A stretch of DNA of 64,000 nt from JAJPKK01 sp963787675 (GTDB lineage Bacteria > Pseudomonadota > Alphaproteobacteria > Rhizobiales > Xanthobacteraceae): NCBI GenBank assembly GCA_963787675.1, contig CAWBDV010000014.1, positions 124,001 through 188,000 of the forward strand, given 5' to 3'. Position numbers and translations under genes: made by a program. The notes under the pieces are model-generated. The model did not search any database and was not told where the DNA came from. It was given only the letters and a program-made list of their open reading frames with translations. Of the stretch, positions 24,406 through 34,471 are shown in pieces. Numbering within the stretch: position 1 is the first letter of the stretch; the number at the start of each line of letters is the position of its first letter.

Positions 24406-24918
24406 ATGTCCGATAGGTCGGTTGACGAGTTGCGGCCGGTTTCGTTCGGCGAGAAACTGGCGGCGTCGCAGAATTTCTCCCAGCTCTTCCGAGACGGGAT
24501 GAAACTCGTCGAAGAGACGGCGTCCTACCTCGATGGCCCCGGCCGCCAGGAGTCCCGGCGGCTCGACCGGGCTTCCTCGCTCGGCTACGCGACCGAAAGC
24601 ATGCGGCTCACCACACGCCTGATGCAGCTTGCGTCCTGGCTATTGCTGCACCGCGCCGTCAACGAGGGCGAAATGTCGCTCGCCCAAGCCAACAAGGAGC
24701 GGGTGAAGGTCAGGCTCAGCTCCGATGAGCGGCCGGACGATGCGAGCCTGCGGCTGCCGGAACGGCTGTGCGAATTGATCGCGCGCTCGAAGAAGCTCCA
24801 GGAACACGTGCGGCGCCTCGACACCTCCATCCACGCGCCGGTGCCGAGCGTGCCCGGCAATCCGCTGGAGAACCAGCTCGTCGTTCTGCGCGCCGCTTTC
24901 GAGCGCCACTCCGGGTGA
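24406..24918 (+). CDS. rcdA: RcdA-family protease adaptor (DUF1465)
   Basis: 170 residues. DUF1465 domain over most of the chain: 'SFGEKLAASQNFSQLFRDGMKLVEETASYLDG', 'SLGYATESMRLTTRLMQLASWLLLHRAVNEGEM', 'LVVLRAAFER'. In Caulobacter, RcdA links ClpXP to CtrA and other substrates in the degradation hierarchy controlling the cell cycle. The helical core and length match. ATG 24406 is chosen as the first Met of the conserved sequence. It follows the candidate small RNA and is convergent with rpmE. The adaptor role here is inferred from family. Confidence 0.82.
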   Translation: MSDRSVDELRPVSFGEKLAASQNFSQLFRDGMKLVEETASYLDGPGRQESRRLDRASSLGYATESMRLTTRLMQLASWLLLHRAVNEGEMSLAQANKERVKVRLSSDERPDDASLRLPERLCELIARSKKLQEHVRRLDTSIHAPVPSVPGNPLENQLVVLRAAFERHSG

Positions 24919-24956
24919 TGGCCCGAGCGCTCGCCCTTGTGGCCGCGCGGAACCGG

Positions 24957-25184
24957 CTATTTCTTGACGCCGAGACCCGAGAATCTCTTCTGGAAGCGTG
25001 ACAGCCGGCCGCCGCGGTCGAGCAGCTGCTGGGCGCCGCCGGTCCACGCCGGATGGGATTTCGGATCAATGTCGAGGTGCATGGTGTCGCCCGGCTTGCC
25101 CCAGGTCGAGCGCGTGGTGAACTCGCTGCCGTCGGTCATGATGACCTTGATGGTGTGGTAACCGGGATGAATGTCGGACTTCAT
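24957..25184 (-). CDS. rpmE: 50S ribosomal protein L31
   Basis: 75 residues, normal for bacterial L31. Starts 'MKSDIHPGYHTIKVIMTDG' and keeps 'SHPAWTGGAQQLLDRGGRLSRFQKRF'. There is no cysteine, so this is the zinc-independent (C-minus) form. Its stop lies 38 bases from that of rcdA in convergent orientation, and its 5' side faces the ABC exporter gene. Confidence 0.97.
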   Translation of the reverse strand: MKSDIHPGYHTIKVIMTDGSEFTTRSTWGKPGDTMHLDIDPKSHPAWTGGAQQLLDRGGRLSRFQKRFSGLGVKK

Positions 25185-25387
25185 GGCTCACGCTTTCGGC
25201 GCCGACCAGGCGGCGCGCCTTGCTGTCATTGTGAGAGGTTGCGGGGTCTATAGCTCAGCGCCGGTGACGATACAAGGCCGGCTCGCTGGCGATCCGGGCC
25301 GCGGCATTTGCCCAGTTGTCAGCGCGGTCTCGGCGCGGCATTGTCCGCGCCAATTGAGCGGGGGGAGAGCGGTCGCGAGCGGTTTTC

Positions 25388-27202
<1,815 letters not shown>

Positions 27203-27231
27203 CGACCGCGGTCTGGCGTCGCGCCGCATTT

Positions 27232-27693
27232 CTACGCTTGCGGCCGCCAGATCATCCGATAGACCGGCGCGCCTGACCGTGGATTGGCGTGCTCGCCCGC
27301 GATCGCGAAGCCGTGCCGTTGATAGAAACGGACGGCGCGGACATTGTCCTGGTTGACATCGAGGTCTAAGCCGGACGGCGCGATGTTCTTGGCCGCATCC
27401 ATCAGCAAAACCGCGACGGGTGAGCCCCAGGCCTCCGGAGCAACCACGATCTGGTCGAGATAACCGGTTTGTGGATCGACCGTGACAAACCCGGTCGTAC
27501 GTCCGGCGGTCTCGGCCACGATGATCGTCGCGGACGGCACGAGCTCGTCGCGCCAGCGGGCCCGCCACCAGGCGAGCCGCGCCGTGAAATCGATGTCAGG
27601 GTAAGCGATCTGCCACGTTCGTCGCCAAAGCTCGATCGCGGCGTCTTCGTCGGCCGGATCGTAGGCGCGTAATGCGATAGCCGGCGGCGTCAC
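27232..27693 (-). CDS. GNAT-family N-acetyltransferase
   Basis: 153 residues. Single acetyltransferase domain: 'IALRAYDPADEDAAIELWRRTWQIAYPDIDF' at the start, the acetyl-CoA site around 'LDQIVVAPEAWGSPVAVLLMDAAK' and the late 'LDVNQDNVRAVRFYQRHGFAIAGE'. The motif-A loop is shorter on glycine than the usual Q/RxxGxG/A, reading 'EAWGSPVA', so cofactor binding may be altered. The start overlaps the end of the MotB-like gene (stop at 27690) by four bases, so it is probably in that operon. The substrate is unknown. Confidence 0.83.
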   Translation of the reverse strand: MTPPAIALRAYDPADEDAAIELWRRTWQIAYPDIDFTARLAWWRARWRDELVPSATIIVAETAGRTTGFVTVDPQTGYLDQIVVAPEAWGSPVAVLLMDAAKNIAPSGLDLDVNQDNVRAVRFYQRHGFAIAGEHANPRSGAPVYRMIWRPQA

Positions 27694-28730
27694 CGCTCCG
27701 TCAGCTTCAGTTCAAGCCGACGATTACGGCGGTACGCGTCCTCGGTGTGGTCGGGATCGAGCGGCTGGAATTCGCCGAACCCGGCGGCAACGAGCCGCTG
27801 CGGCGACACTCCCTTGCTGATCAGATATTGCACCACCGAGATCGCGCGGGCAGCGGACAGCGACCAGTTGTTCGGGAACTGCGGGCTTGCGATCGGTCGG
27901 ATGTCGGTATGGCCGTCGACGCGCAGCACCCACGGGATTTCCGCCGGAATCTGGCGGTCGAGATCGAGGAGCGCGCCCGCAAGCTTGTCGAGCTCGGTGC
28001 GGCCGTTCGGACTGAGCACCGCTTGCCCGGTGTCGAAGAAGACTTCCGACGGAAACACGAAACGATCGCCGACGACGCGGAAATCAGGGCGGCTGCCAAG
28101 GATTTCCCGTAGCCGGCCGAAGAAATCCGAGCGATAGCGCGACAATTCCTGAACGCGCTGCGCGAGGGCGACATTGAGTTTCTGGCCGAGATCGGCGACG
28201 CGGGTCTGGGATTCCTTTTCCTTCTTCTCAGAGGCGTCGAGCGCCCCTTCCAGCGCCCTCAACTGCGAGCGCAGCGCGGCGATCTGCTGGTTGAGAAGCT
28301 CGACCTGCGCCAGCGCCCGTGTGCTGATGGTCTTCTCGCCGGCGAGCGCACCGGAAAGCTGCGCAACCTTGCCTTGCGTTTCCTCGAGCAAGCCCCGGGT
28401 CGTCGATCCGGTAACGTTTTCGGCCGCTGCCTTGATCTGGTCGCGCTCGGTTTCGGCGGTGACGAGGCTCGCGCGCAGCCGGGCGACCTGTTCTTCGAGG
28501 TCGACCTTGCCGGTCTTCTCCAGCGACAGAAGGTCATTGAGCTGGGCAATCTGGGCGTTGAGACGGTTGAGCGCGGTGTCCTTCCCGGAAACCTCCTGGG
28601 ACAGGAAGAATTGCACCACCACGAAGATCGTGAGCAGAAAGATGATGCCGAGCACCAGCGTCGACAGCGCGTCGACGAATCCCGGCCAATAATCGACGGT
28701 ACGCTCACGGCGGTTACGCGCCATTGCCAT
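27690..28730 (-). CDS. MotB/OmpA-like peptidoglycan-binding membrane protein
   Basis: 346 residues from ATG 28730 (28724 also possible). A single transmembrane helix (residues about 20-42, 'ALSTLVLGIIFLLTIFVVVQFFL') follows a short basic cytosolic start with 'PGFVDALSTLVLG', as in MotB-type stators. Next come a long coiled coil (about 50-190) and a C-terminal OmpA domain (about 220-345) with 'DGHTDIRP' and 'NWSLSAARAISVVQYLI'. It should pair with the MotA-like protein from the preceding gene, four bases upstream, to form a proton-driven complex anchored in peptidoglycan. It is not in a flagellar or Tol cluster; the work it powers is unknown. Confidence 0.85.
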   Translation of the reverse strand: MAMARNRRERTVDYWPGFVDALSTLVLGIIFLLTIFVVVQFFLSQEVSGKDTALNRLNAQIAQLNDLLSLEKTGKVDLEEQVARLRASLVTAETERDQIKAAAENVTGSTTRGLLEETQGKVAQLSGALAGEKTISTRALAQVELLNQQIAALRSQLRALEGALDASEKKEKESQTRVADLGQKLNVALAQRVQELSRYRSDFFGRLREILGSRPDFRVVGDRFVFPSEVFFDTGQAVLSPNGRTELDKLAGALLDLDRQIPAEIPWVLRVDGHTDIRPIASPQFPNNWSLSAARAISVVQYLISKGVSPQRLVAAGFGEFQPLDPDHTEDAYRRNRRLELKLTER

Positions 28731-28734
28731 ACAC

Positions 28735-29754
28735 TCAGTCCCTGTCTGCCGGTGCGCGCGCCAAAATCTCGAGCAGGCGCCGGATTTCGCGATGCTGCAC
28801 CGCCTGGGCGTCAACCCATTCGCGGATCAATTGCTGCTCGCTTCTCATATGGTGCACGAGGCCTTGGATTGCCTCGGCAAGGTTCGCCATCGCTCCGGTC
28901 GCAGCCCTGCTCGGCCCGCCTTCGCTCATGACGTCGCGCAATTGTACTATCGCGGCCTGGATTTCTCCCGACGTACTGGCCGAGCGCTGCGGCGACGAAG
29001 GCTCGGCTTCGGCGCCAAGGTCGCGCACGGTCGTCGCCAGCCAGTCTTCAAGATCGGTGTAAAAGCGGTTTTGCGCCTGGCTGCTCTGCAGGTCAAGGAA
29101 TCCGAGTATCAGCGATCCGGCCAATCCGAACAGCGAGGAGGAGAACGAAATTCCCATGCCACCCAGCGGCGCCGCGAGACCATCCTTGAGGGCGTCGAAC
29201 AATGCACTCGTGTCGCCACCGACCTTCAGCCCTTTGATCACGTCGCCGACCGATCCGACCGTCTCGATCAGGCCCCAGAACGTGCCAAGCAGGCCGAGAA
29301 ACACCAGAAGACCTGTCATATAGCGGGACATATCGCGGGCTTCGTCGAGCCGCGTCCCGACCGAATCGAGGAGGCTTTGCATGGTCGGCGAGGAAATCTC
29401 CATGCGGCCGACCCGGTCACCGAGAATCGCCGCCATCGGAGCGAGCAGCACCGGCGGCCGTTCCACCGCAAGCCCTGGATCCGCCAACCGGAAACCGTTC
29501 ACCCAGGCAATTTCGGGGAACAGACGGGTCACTTGGCGGAAAGCAAGCCAGATCCCGATCAGGAGAACGGCAATGATCAGCCCGTTCAGGAACGGGTTGG
29601 CGTTAAACGCATGCAGTATCTGTTTGTAAAGGACGACGACGACGAGCGCCCCGAGCGCCAGAAATACCAGCATCCGCACAAGGAAAATCCTGGGCGAGGA
29701 TACTTTGAAAGGGTCGATATCTTGATGTGGCCGCAGCATACAGGTCCCGCTCAT
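28735..29754 (-). CDS. MotA/TolQ/ExbB-like proton-channel protein
   Basis: 339 residues. Hydrophobic helices at about 25-48 and 53-75 precede a MotA_ExbB-type pair (about 150-230): 'MTGLLVFLGLLGTFWGLIETVGSVGDVI' and 'LAAPLGGMGISFSSSLFGLAGSLILGFL'. The C-terminal third is cytosolic and Glu/Arg-rich. It belongs with the MotB-like protein 27690-28730, whose gene starts four bases after this stop. The pair is a known conserved Rhizobiales unit outside flagellar loci. A start at 29739 (MLRPHQ) is also possible. Confidence 0.83.
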   Translation of the reverse strand: MSGTCMLRPHQDIDPFKVSSPRIFLVRMLVFLALGALVVVVLYKQILHAFNANPFLNGLIIAVLLIGIWLAFRQVTRLFPEIAWVNGFRLADPGLAVERPPVLLAPMAAILGDRVGRMEISSPTMQSLLDSVGTRLDEARDMSRYMTGLLVFLGLLGTFWGLIETVGSVGDVIKGLKVGGDTSALFDALKDGLAAPLGGMGISFSSSLFGLAGSLILGFLDLQSSQAQNRFYTDLEDWLATTVRDLGAEAEPSSPQRSASTSGEIQAAIVQLRDVMSEGGPSRAATGAMANLAEAIQGLVHHMRSEQQLIREWVDAQAVQHREIRRLLEILARAPADRD

Positions 29755-29863
29755 GCCATCGTTCGGCGCACATTGTGGCGCCGGTGGGACGAATTGATCA
29801 TACGCAAGTCATGCGACACTCGCCACAACAGCGAGCAGATTTGCGCGGGATAGTTTGCCAAAC

Positions 29864-30658
29864 CTACGCGCGCGTCGCCTTCAAGGTCTGGAGCAGCTCC
29901 CGGTGGATAAATTCGTTGCCGGCAATGATCTGCTTTTTAGCAAAAATGCCATCTTCGCCGTCGAGATCGGTAGCATAGCCGCCGGCTTCGCGAACCATCA
30001 GGATTCCGGCCGCCATGTCCCACGGCGACAGGTCCCGCTCCCAGAAGGCATCGAACCGGCCGGCCGCGACCCACGCAAGGTCAAGCGCCGCAGCGCCAAA
30101 TCGGCGCAGCCCGGCGACATGCTCCTGAACCGCGCCGAACTCCCGTCGAAACAGTGCGAGGTCGCCGCGGCCGTGGTGCGGCAGCCCGCACGCAATCACA
30201 GCATCCGACAGCCGTCGCCGCGCGGCGACCCGCAAGCGCTGGTCGTTGAGGAACGCGCCTTTGCCGCGCTCCGCCGTGAAGAGTTCCTCGGTCGCGGGAT
30301 TGTAGATGACACCGGCGACGATCACGCCCTCGCGTTCGAGGCCGATCGAGATCGCGAACTGGGGGATGCCGTGCAGGAAATTGGTCGTGCCGTCGAGCGG
30401 ATCGACGATCCAGCAATGTGATTTGTCCTCGCCCGCCTGCGCGCCGCCTTCCTCGCCGAGAAAGCCATAGCCCGGACGCGCCTTGGTGAGTTCGGCCTGG
30501 AGGATTTCTTCCGTGCGGCGGTCGGCGGCGGTGACGAAATTGCCCGGCCCTTTCAGCGAGACCTGCAAATTCTCCACTTCGCCGAAATCGCGCTTGAGGC
30601 TGCGGCCGGCCTTCCGGGCCGCGGCGGTCATCACATTGAGAAGGGCGGAACGAAGCAT
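29864..30658 (-). CDS. Inositol monophosphatase family protein (SuhB-like)
   Basis: 264 residues. Mg-dependent phosphatase fold with 'GFLGEEGG' (metal-binding Glu), 'WIVDPLDGTTNFLHG' (the Asp-Pro-Leu-Asp-Gly-Thr motif) and 'ERDLSPWDMAAGILMVREAGG' (the second Asp site). Full length for IMPase/SuhB (about 265). It hydrolyses inositol phosphate or related sugar phosphates; some SuhB proteins also join ribosomal RNA antitermination complexes. It lies between the MotA-like gene and the Sel1-repeat gene, all on the minus strand. Confidence 0.93.
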   Translation of the reverse strand: MLRSALLNVMTAAARKAGRSLKRDFGEVENLQVSLKGPGNFVTAADRRTEEILQAELTKARPGYGFLGEEGGAQAGEDKSHCWIVDPLDGTTNFLHGIPQFAISIGLEREGVIVAGVIYNPATEELFTAERGKGAFLNDQRLRVAARRRLSDAVIACGLPHHGRGDLALFRREFGAVQEHVAGLRRFGAAALDLAWVAAGRFDAFWERDLSPWDMAAGILMVREAGGYATDLDGEDGIFAKKQIIAGNEFIHRELLQTLKATRA

Positions 30659-30745
30659 GGATCACGCGCTGACGAAGGGTCCCGCGTTGGCGCGGGCGCG
30701 CGTGGTGTGCATGGCGCGGCGAGCGCCGTCAAGCTATCGGCGTGC

Positions 30746-31843
30746 TCAGGAATGGGGCGGTATGGCTGAGATGAACGGGCGGGCAGCCTTTTCGGCAGCG
30801 GCGCGCACTTCCGGCGTCTGTTGCCCGGCGAAAGCATCGAGGTACGGGTCACCGTTGCCGCCGGCCTTGGCGATCAGGTGCCACTTGATCGCTTCGGTGG
30901 GATTTTGGGAGGCGCCACGCCCCATGGTCAGGATGCGCGCCAGGCGATTCTGCGCGATCGGGTTGCCGCGCAGCGCCGCCTTGCGGAACAGGCTCGCCGC
31001 CTGCCGCTCGTCCTTGGCGACGCCGGTTCCGTTGAACAGCGCGATGGCGTATTCGACCTCGGCGTCGGGATATTCGGCGAGCGCGGCCGCCCCGAGCCAT
31101 TTCGCCGCCTCGACGGGGTCCTTCGGGACGCCCTTGCCCTCCTTGTAGAGGCTCGCGAGGCCGTACTGGGCCTCCGGACTTCCGGCGTCGGCCGCCATCC
31201 GGAACAATTCCGCGGCACGCGCGAAGTCCTGGGGGAACTGGAGCCCTTCGAGATAAAGGAGGCCAAGGTCGTAAGCCGCCGCCGGATGGCCGAGCTTCGC
31301 GGCCGCCGCGAACAGGCGCGCCGCCTCGCCGCGGTCTTTCATTCCGGCGCGCCCGGCAATGTTGAAGATCGCGAGCGCAAACATGGCATCGCGATCGCCC
31401 CGCTCGGCCGCCAGCTTATACCATTTTGCCGCCTGGCTATCGTCGCCGACGACGCCAAGCCCGTTGGAATAGAGTTCGCCGAGCAACGTCATGGCGCGCG
31501 GATCGCCCTTTTGGTCGACCCTCTTGGTTGCCTCCGCAAAGGCCGTCAGGAAATAGCCGCGCTGGAAGGCGCCATAGGCGAGGTCGGGCTCATGGCCGCT
31601 CTTGACCGTCGGATTGACCGCCGCGGTCATGGTGGGTTTCGGCGCATGGTTGATATGGGGCTTGGCAGCAGCCGGCGGCGGCGGGGGCTTGGCCGGGCTT
31701 GGCGCCGCGGGCTTCGTCGCGGGCGGCACGAGGTCGGAAGGCGGCGACGATTGGGCAAGCGACGGCGCGGCAACGAAGGCTGCGATGCCGAACGCCAGCA
31801 CGGCGGCCGAACAACTGTGCGATATGGACCGGCGGGTCGTCAT
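30746..31843 (-). CDS. Periplasmic Sel1-like repeat protein
   Basis: 365 residues from ATG 31843, giving a signal peptide 'AVLAFGIAAFVAAPSLAQ'. A Pro/Ala/Lys-rich linker (about 32-75) is followed by at least six Sel1-type tetratricopeptide repeats, recognised by recurring 'A...Y.LG.LY..G.G...D...A...F..AA..G...A' spacing (for example 'AAYDLGLLYLEGLQFPQDFARAAELF'). Such proteins scaffold protein complexes in the envelope. The ATG overlaps the stop of the ThiE-like gene upstream (ATGA), so the two are coupled. The partner protein is unknown. Confidence 0.85.
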   Translation of the reverse strand: MTTRRSISHSCSAAVLAFGIAAFVAAPSLAQSSPPSDLVPPATKPAAPSPAKPPPPPAAAKPHINHAPKPTMTAAVNPTVKSGHEPDLAYGAFQRGYFLTAFAEATKRVDQKGDPRAMTLLGELYSNGLGVVGDDSQAAKWYKLAAERGDRDAMFALAIFNIAGRAGMKDRGEAARLFAAAAKLGHPAAAYDLGLLYLEGLQFPQDFARAAELFRMAADAGSPEAQYGLASLYKEGKGVPKDPVEAAKWLGAAALAEYPDAEVEYAIALFNGTGVAKDERQAASLFRKAALRGNPIAQNRLARILTMGRGASQNPTEAIKWHLIAKAGGNGDPYLDAFAGQQTPEVRAAAEKAARPFISAIPPHS

Positions 31844-32493
31844 GCGGCCGGCTCCGCGACTGCGAGCCGCGCCGCCGCGTCCGCCGCTGCCAACCTCAAT
31901 CCGCGCGGATCGTCGAACACCGCCGATCCGACGGCGATGAAATCGGCACCGGCCGCAGCGAGAGGCGCGATCTCGTCGAGTTCCGCCGCATAGGCGACGC
32001 ACGGAATCTCGAATACCGCGGCCCACCACGCGACGCGATCGACCACCGACTCGAAAGAGGGCCGATGACCGTCTGCGTCCGGCTCGCCGAACATCACATA
32101 GTCAGCGCCGGCCTCTCCGCAGATCATCGCGTCGTGGCGGCTGATCAGGGCGCCGGCGCCCGCGATATGGTTTGGCTTGAGACGCGGCAGCGCCGCCTTG
32201 AGCGCGTCGGGACCCGCAAGATGTGCGCCGTCGGCTCCCGCGCGCGCGACAATGTCGGCACGTCCGTCCAGAAGTAGCGCAGCACCTGCCCCTTGCACCG
32301 TCAGCGCAAGCTCCTTCGCAATGTTGATCATGCCGCGTTCATCGATCGCCGGCAGGCGCAGCAGCACCGCCGCGACATCGACCTCGGGCAGCGTCTCGGC
32401 GAGGCTGACGGCCACGTCTTCTACGGCCTCGCCGACCGGCGGGGTCAGAACGTAAAGGCGCGGCGCCATTGCGGTAACTGGCCGTGAAGTCAT
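31840..32493 (-). CDS. Thiamine-phosphate-synthase-like TIM-barrel protein (ThiE family)
   Basis: 217 residues. TIM barrel of the ThiE/TenI superfamily: 'RLYVLTPP' at strand 1, 'GAALLLDGRADIVARAGADGAHL' around the product site, and the phosphate-binding end 'AAGADFIAVGSAVFDDPRG'. No other thiamine genes are nearby, and it is coupled to the Sel1-repeat gene, so it may not be the main thiamine-phosphate synthase. A start at 32469 (MAPRLYV) would trim eight residues. Family assignment is good; activity is not proven by sequence alone. Confidence 0.78.
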   Translation of the reverse strand: MTSRPVTAMAPRLYVLTPPVGEAVEDVAVSLAETLPEVDVAAVLLRLPAIDERGMINIAKELALTVQGAGAALLLDGRADIVARAGADGAHLAGPDALKAALPRLKPNHIAGAGALISRHDAMICGEAGADYVMFGEPDADGHRPSFESVVDRVAWWAAVFEIPCVAYAAELDEIAPLAAAGADFIAVGSAVFDDPRGLRLAAADAAARLAVAEPAA

Positions 32494-32634
32494 AGGGCGT
32501 GAATGCTGCCTTAATCCGGCAAATTGGCGGCACGAACAACCATATCCGACCCGCAGGCGTAGATAAGCCGTGGTCCTTCAAATAATACGAAAATCGTTAA
32601 TACTTAACGAGAGGTGCCCACGGGCGGGTTCCGC

Positions 32635-33180
32635 TCAGCGGCCGCGGTTGCTCTCGGGTTCAAGGTCGATCGCCAGTGCCTTCATGACCCGGTTGTGCAT
32701 GATGTAGGTACCGATCAGCACCGAAAGCTCCAGAATCTCGCGGTCGTCGAAATGGCGGCGCACTTCGCCGAAGACGTCATCCGGTACTGAGGTAGCGAGC
32801 GTCATCGCTTCTGCGTAGGCGAGAGCGGCGCGCTCGCGGGCATCGAACACATTGGTCGCCCGCCAGTCCTTGAGGGCCTCGCATTCGGCGAGCGTCATGC
32901 CCTCGGCAAGCGCAAGGCCCGGCACATGCTGGGCGATCACGTAATCGATCCCGTTGAGATAGGCGATACGGATGATGACGATCTCGCGCAGCCGGCCGCT
33001 GAGCACCGTCTTCCACCGCACGGCACTGTTGTGGTCGAACCACGTCTCAGCCAACGCCGGGTTGTGCAGGAGCAGTCTGTAGACGTTGAGGAGTCCGCCG
33101 CGGCGGCCGGCCTTGATGCGGCCGATCGCCTCGGCAAGTTCGGGGTGATCAGCCTCTTCGATCAATGATATGCGCGCCAT
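32635..33180 (-). CDS. Carboxymuconolactone decarboxylase family protein
   Basis: 181 residues. All-helical CMD fold: 'LLHNPALAETWFDHNSAVRWKTVLSGRLREIVIIRIAYLNG' then 'YVIAQHVPGLALAEGMT' and 'VLIGTYIMHNRVMKALAIDL'. The AhpD-type CxxC pair is absent, so a peroxidase role is unlikely; the conserved Glu and His suggest a decarboxylase- or hydrolase-like site. It lies 25 bases upstream of an alpha/beta hydrolase stop on the same strand, in a small catabolic cluster (32635-35437). The substrate is unknown. Confidence 0.83.
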   Translation of the reverse strand: MARISLIEEADHPELAEAIGRIKAGRRGGLLNVYRLLLHNPALAETWFDHNSAVRWKTVLSGRLREIVIIRIAYLNGIDYVIAQHVPGLALAEGMTLAECEALKDWRATNVFDARERAALAYAEAMTLATSVPDDVFGEVRRHFDDREILELSVLIGTYIMHNRVMKALAIDLEPESNRGR

Positions 33181-33205
33181 GCACTTGGGTCCAATGAGTG
33201 GGGCG

Positions 33206-34405
33206 TCAGCGCGCCTCGGCCTTCTTCGCGCCGCCCGGCAGCGTGTGATCGAGCCAATCCACCAACACCTTGGCGATGGCGTCGCTGTTCTTCTCCAGCA
33301 TCATCATGTGGCCGTTGCCGTGAATGCCGACGTCCGGCAGTCGCACGTGGGTGCTCTTCACGCCGGCGTGGGCGAGATAGCGGACGGTGCAATGGTCATA
33401 GGGGGCGTGGTAGGACGCCTCCGAGGTCACGACCAGGATCGGCGTGTTCTCGAGATTGACGAGCTTGCGCGCCGGCTCGGCCTGCGACCAGCACAGCGCA
33501 AAGTCGGGCTTCTCGGGCTTCTCTTCGCGCACGAATTTAAGCGGCGAGGCTTCCGTCACGGGCGGATCGTAGGTGAGCGGCACGTCAACGAGGCCGTAGG
33601 CCTTGGTCCGGGCAGCGTCCACAAACCAGTCCGGCGCGCCCTTAAAGTCGAGATCATGGGCCGGCGGACCGTTGGGCTCGATCGCGACGATCGCCTTGAC
33701 GAGCTGCGGTCGCTTGTCAGCGATCGGCCACACGAATGCGCCCGACTGCGAATGAATGAGAAGGACTGCGGGACCGATGCGATCGAGCAGCGCGACGGCG
33801 GCGTCACGATTGAGGGATTGCTGCAGCGGGAACTCGACCAACGAGGGGAATTGGCTCGCATAGAACTCGTCGAAGGCGGGATCGCCGGGCTTGCCGTTCC
33901 CGGGCCACTGCGTGTGCAGATGCGCCTGCGGCCAGAGATTGAACCGCTCCGGTGCGACGAAGCGCTGCTCGAGGCGGGTGAGGTTCGAGGCGCTGACGGG
34001 TCCGTTCGCCTGCGACCATTGCGCTGCGCGGCCGCGTGCGACCTGATCGACCACGTAGACGGCATAACCGCGACGCAGGAAATATTGCGCCCAACCCTCG
34101 CGTCCATCCGGCGTGCCGGTGAAATTGGTGCCGGTCTGGCTGCCGCCATGGATCATCACCACCGGGTAGGGATGAGCGAGGCGCTCGGGAATCTGGAACT
34201 CCACATACATGTGGCCGACCATCGGCGAACCTTCGATCTTCGGATCGATCGCGCCGCCGACGTAGAACCAACCTTGCTTTGCGATGACGAGCGGCCCGCT
34301 CTGGGCGTCGGCTCCTGCGAGAGCGGCGAGCGTTGCGCCGGCGCCGATCAGCGCTGTCGCGGCCGTCCGCAAAAGCTTGGCGATGAGACGAGATGGGCGG
34401 GCCAT
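33206..34405 (-). CDS. Secreted alpha/beta hydrolase, esterase-713-like
   Basis: 399 residues with a signal sequence (about 10-34, ending 'ADAQSG'). The oxyanion-hole region is 'VVMIHGGSQTGTNF', the nucleophile motif is 'LIHSQSGAFVWP' (Ser in H-S-Q-S-G), and the late His is in 'GIHGNGHMMMLEKN'. The extra sequence around 'DGREGWAQYFLRRGYAVYVVDQVARGRA' matches the esterase 713 class. Probably periplasmic. It lies between a CMD-family gene and a tripartite-tricarboxylate binding protein on the same strand; together they could import and hydrolyse an ester. The substrate is unknown. Confidence 0.82.
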   Translation of the reverse strand: MARPSRLIAKLLRTAATALIGAGATLAALAGADAQSGPLVIAKQGWFYVGGAIDPKIEGSPMVGHMYVEFQIPERLAHPYPVVMIHGGSQTGTNFTGTPDGREGWAQYFLRRGYAVYVVDQVARGRAAQWSQANGPVSASNLTRLEQRFVAPERFNLWPQAHLHTQWPGNGKPGDPAFDEFYASQFPSLVEFPLQQSLNRDAAVALLDRIGPAVLLIHSQSGAFVWPIADKRPQLVKAIVAIEPNGPPAHDLDFKGAPDWFVDAARTKAYGLVDVPLTYDPPVTEASPLKFVREEKPEKPDFALCWSQAEPARKLVNLENTPILVVTSEASYHAPYDHCTVRYLAHAGVKSTHVRLPDVGIHGNGHMMMLEKNSDAIAKVLVDWLDHTLPGGAKKAEAR

Positions 34406-34471
34406 GTCACTTCCTCCAGTGTAAGTCCGGGCGGAGCCTGACGACCGCCTCGCCGAGCGTCAAGGCCGGCG

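Noticed and set aside
25242..25330. tRNA-like start GGGTCTATAGCTCAG
   Set aside because: The D-arm does not close, and there is no anticodon arm or TTC loop (no GGTTCGAATCC) within 90 bases.
27690..29754. Zorya-type defence pair (ZorA/ZorB)
   Set aside because: MotA/MotB-like architecture matches in outline, but no ZorC/D/E, helicase or nuclease is nearby and the neighbours are an inositol phosphatase and GNAT; it fits a known Rhizobiales housekeeping pair better.
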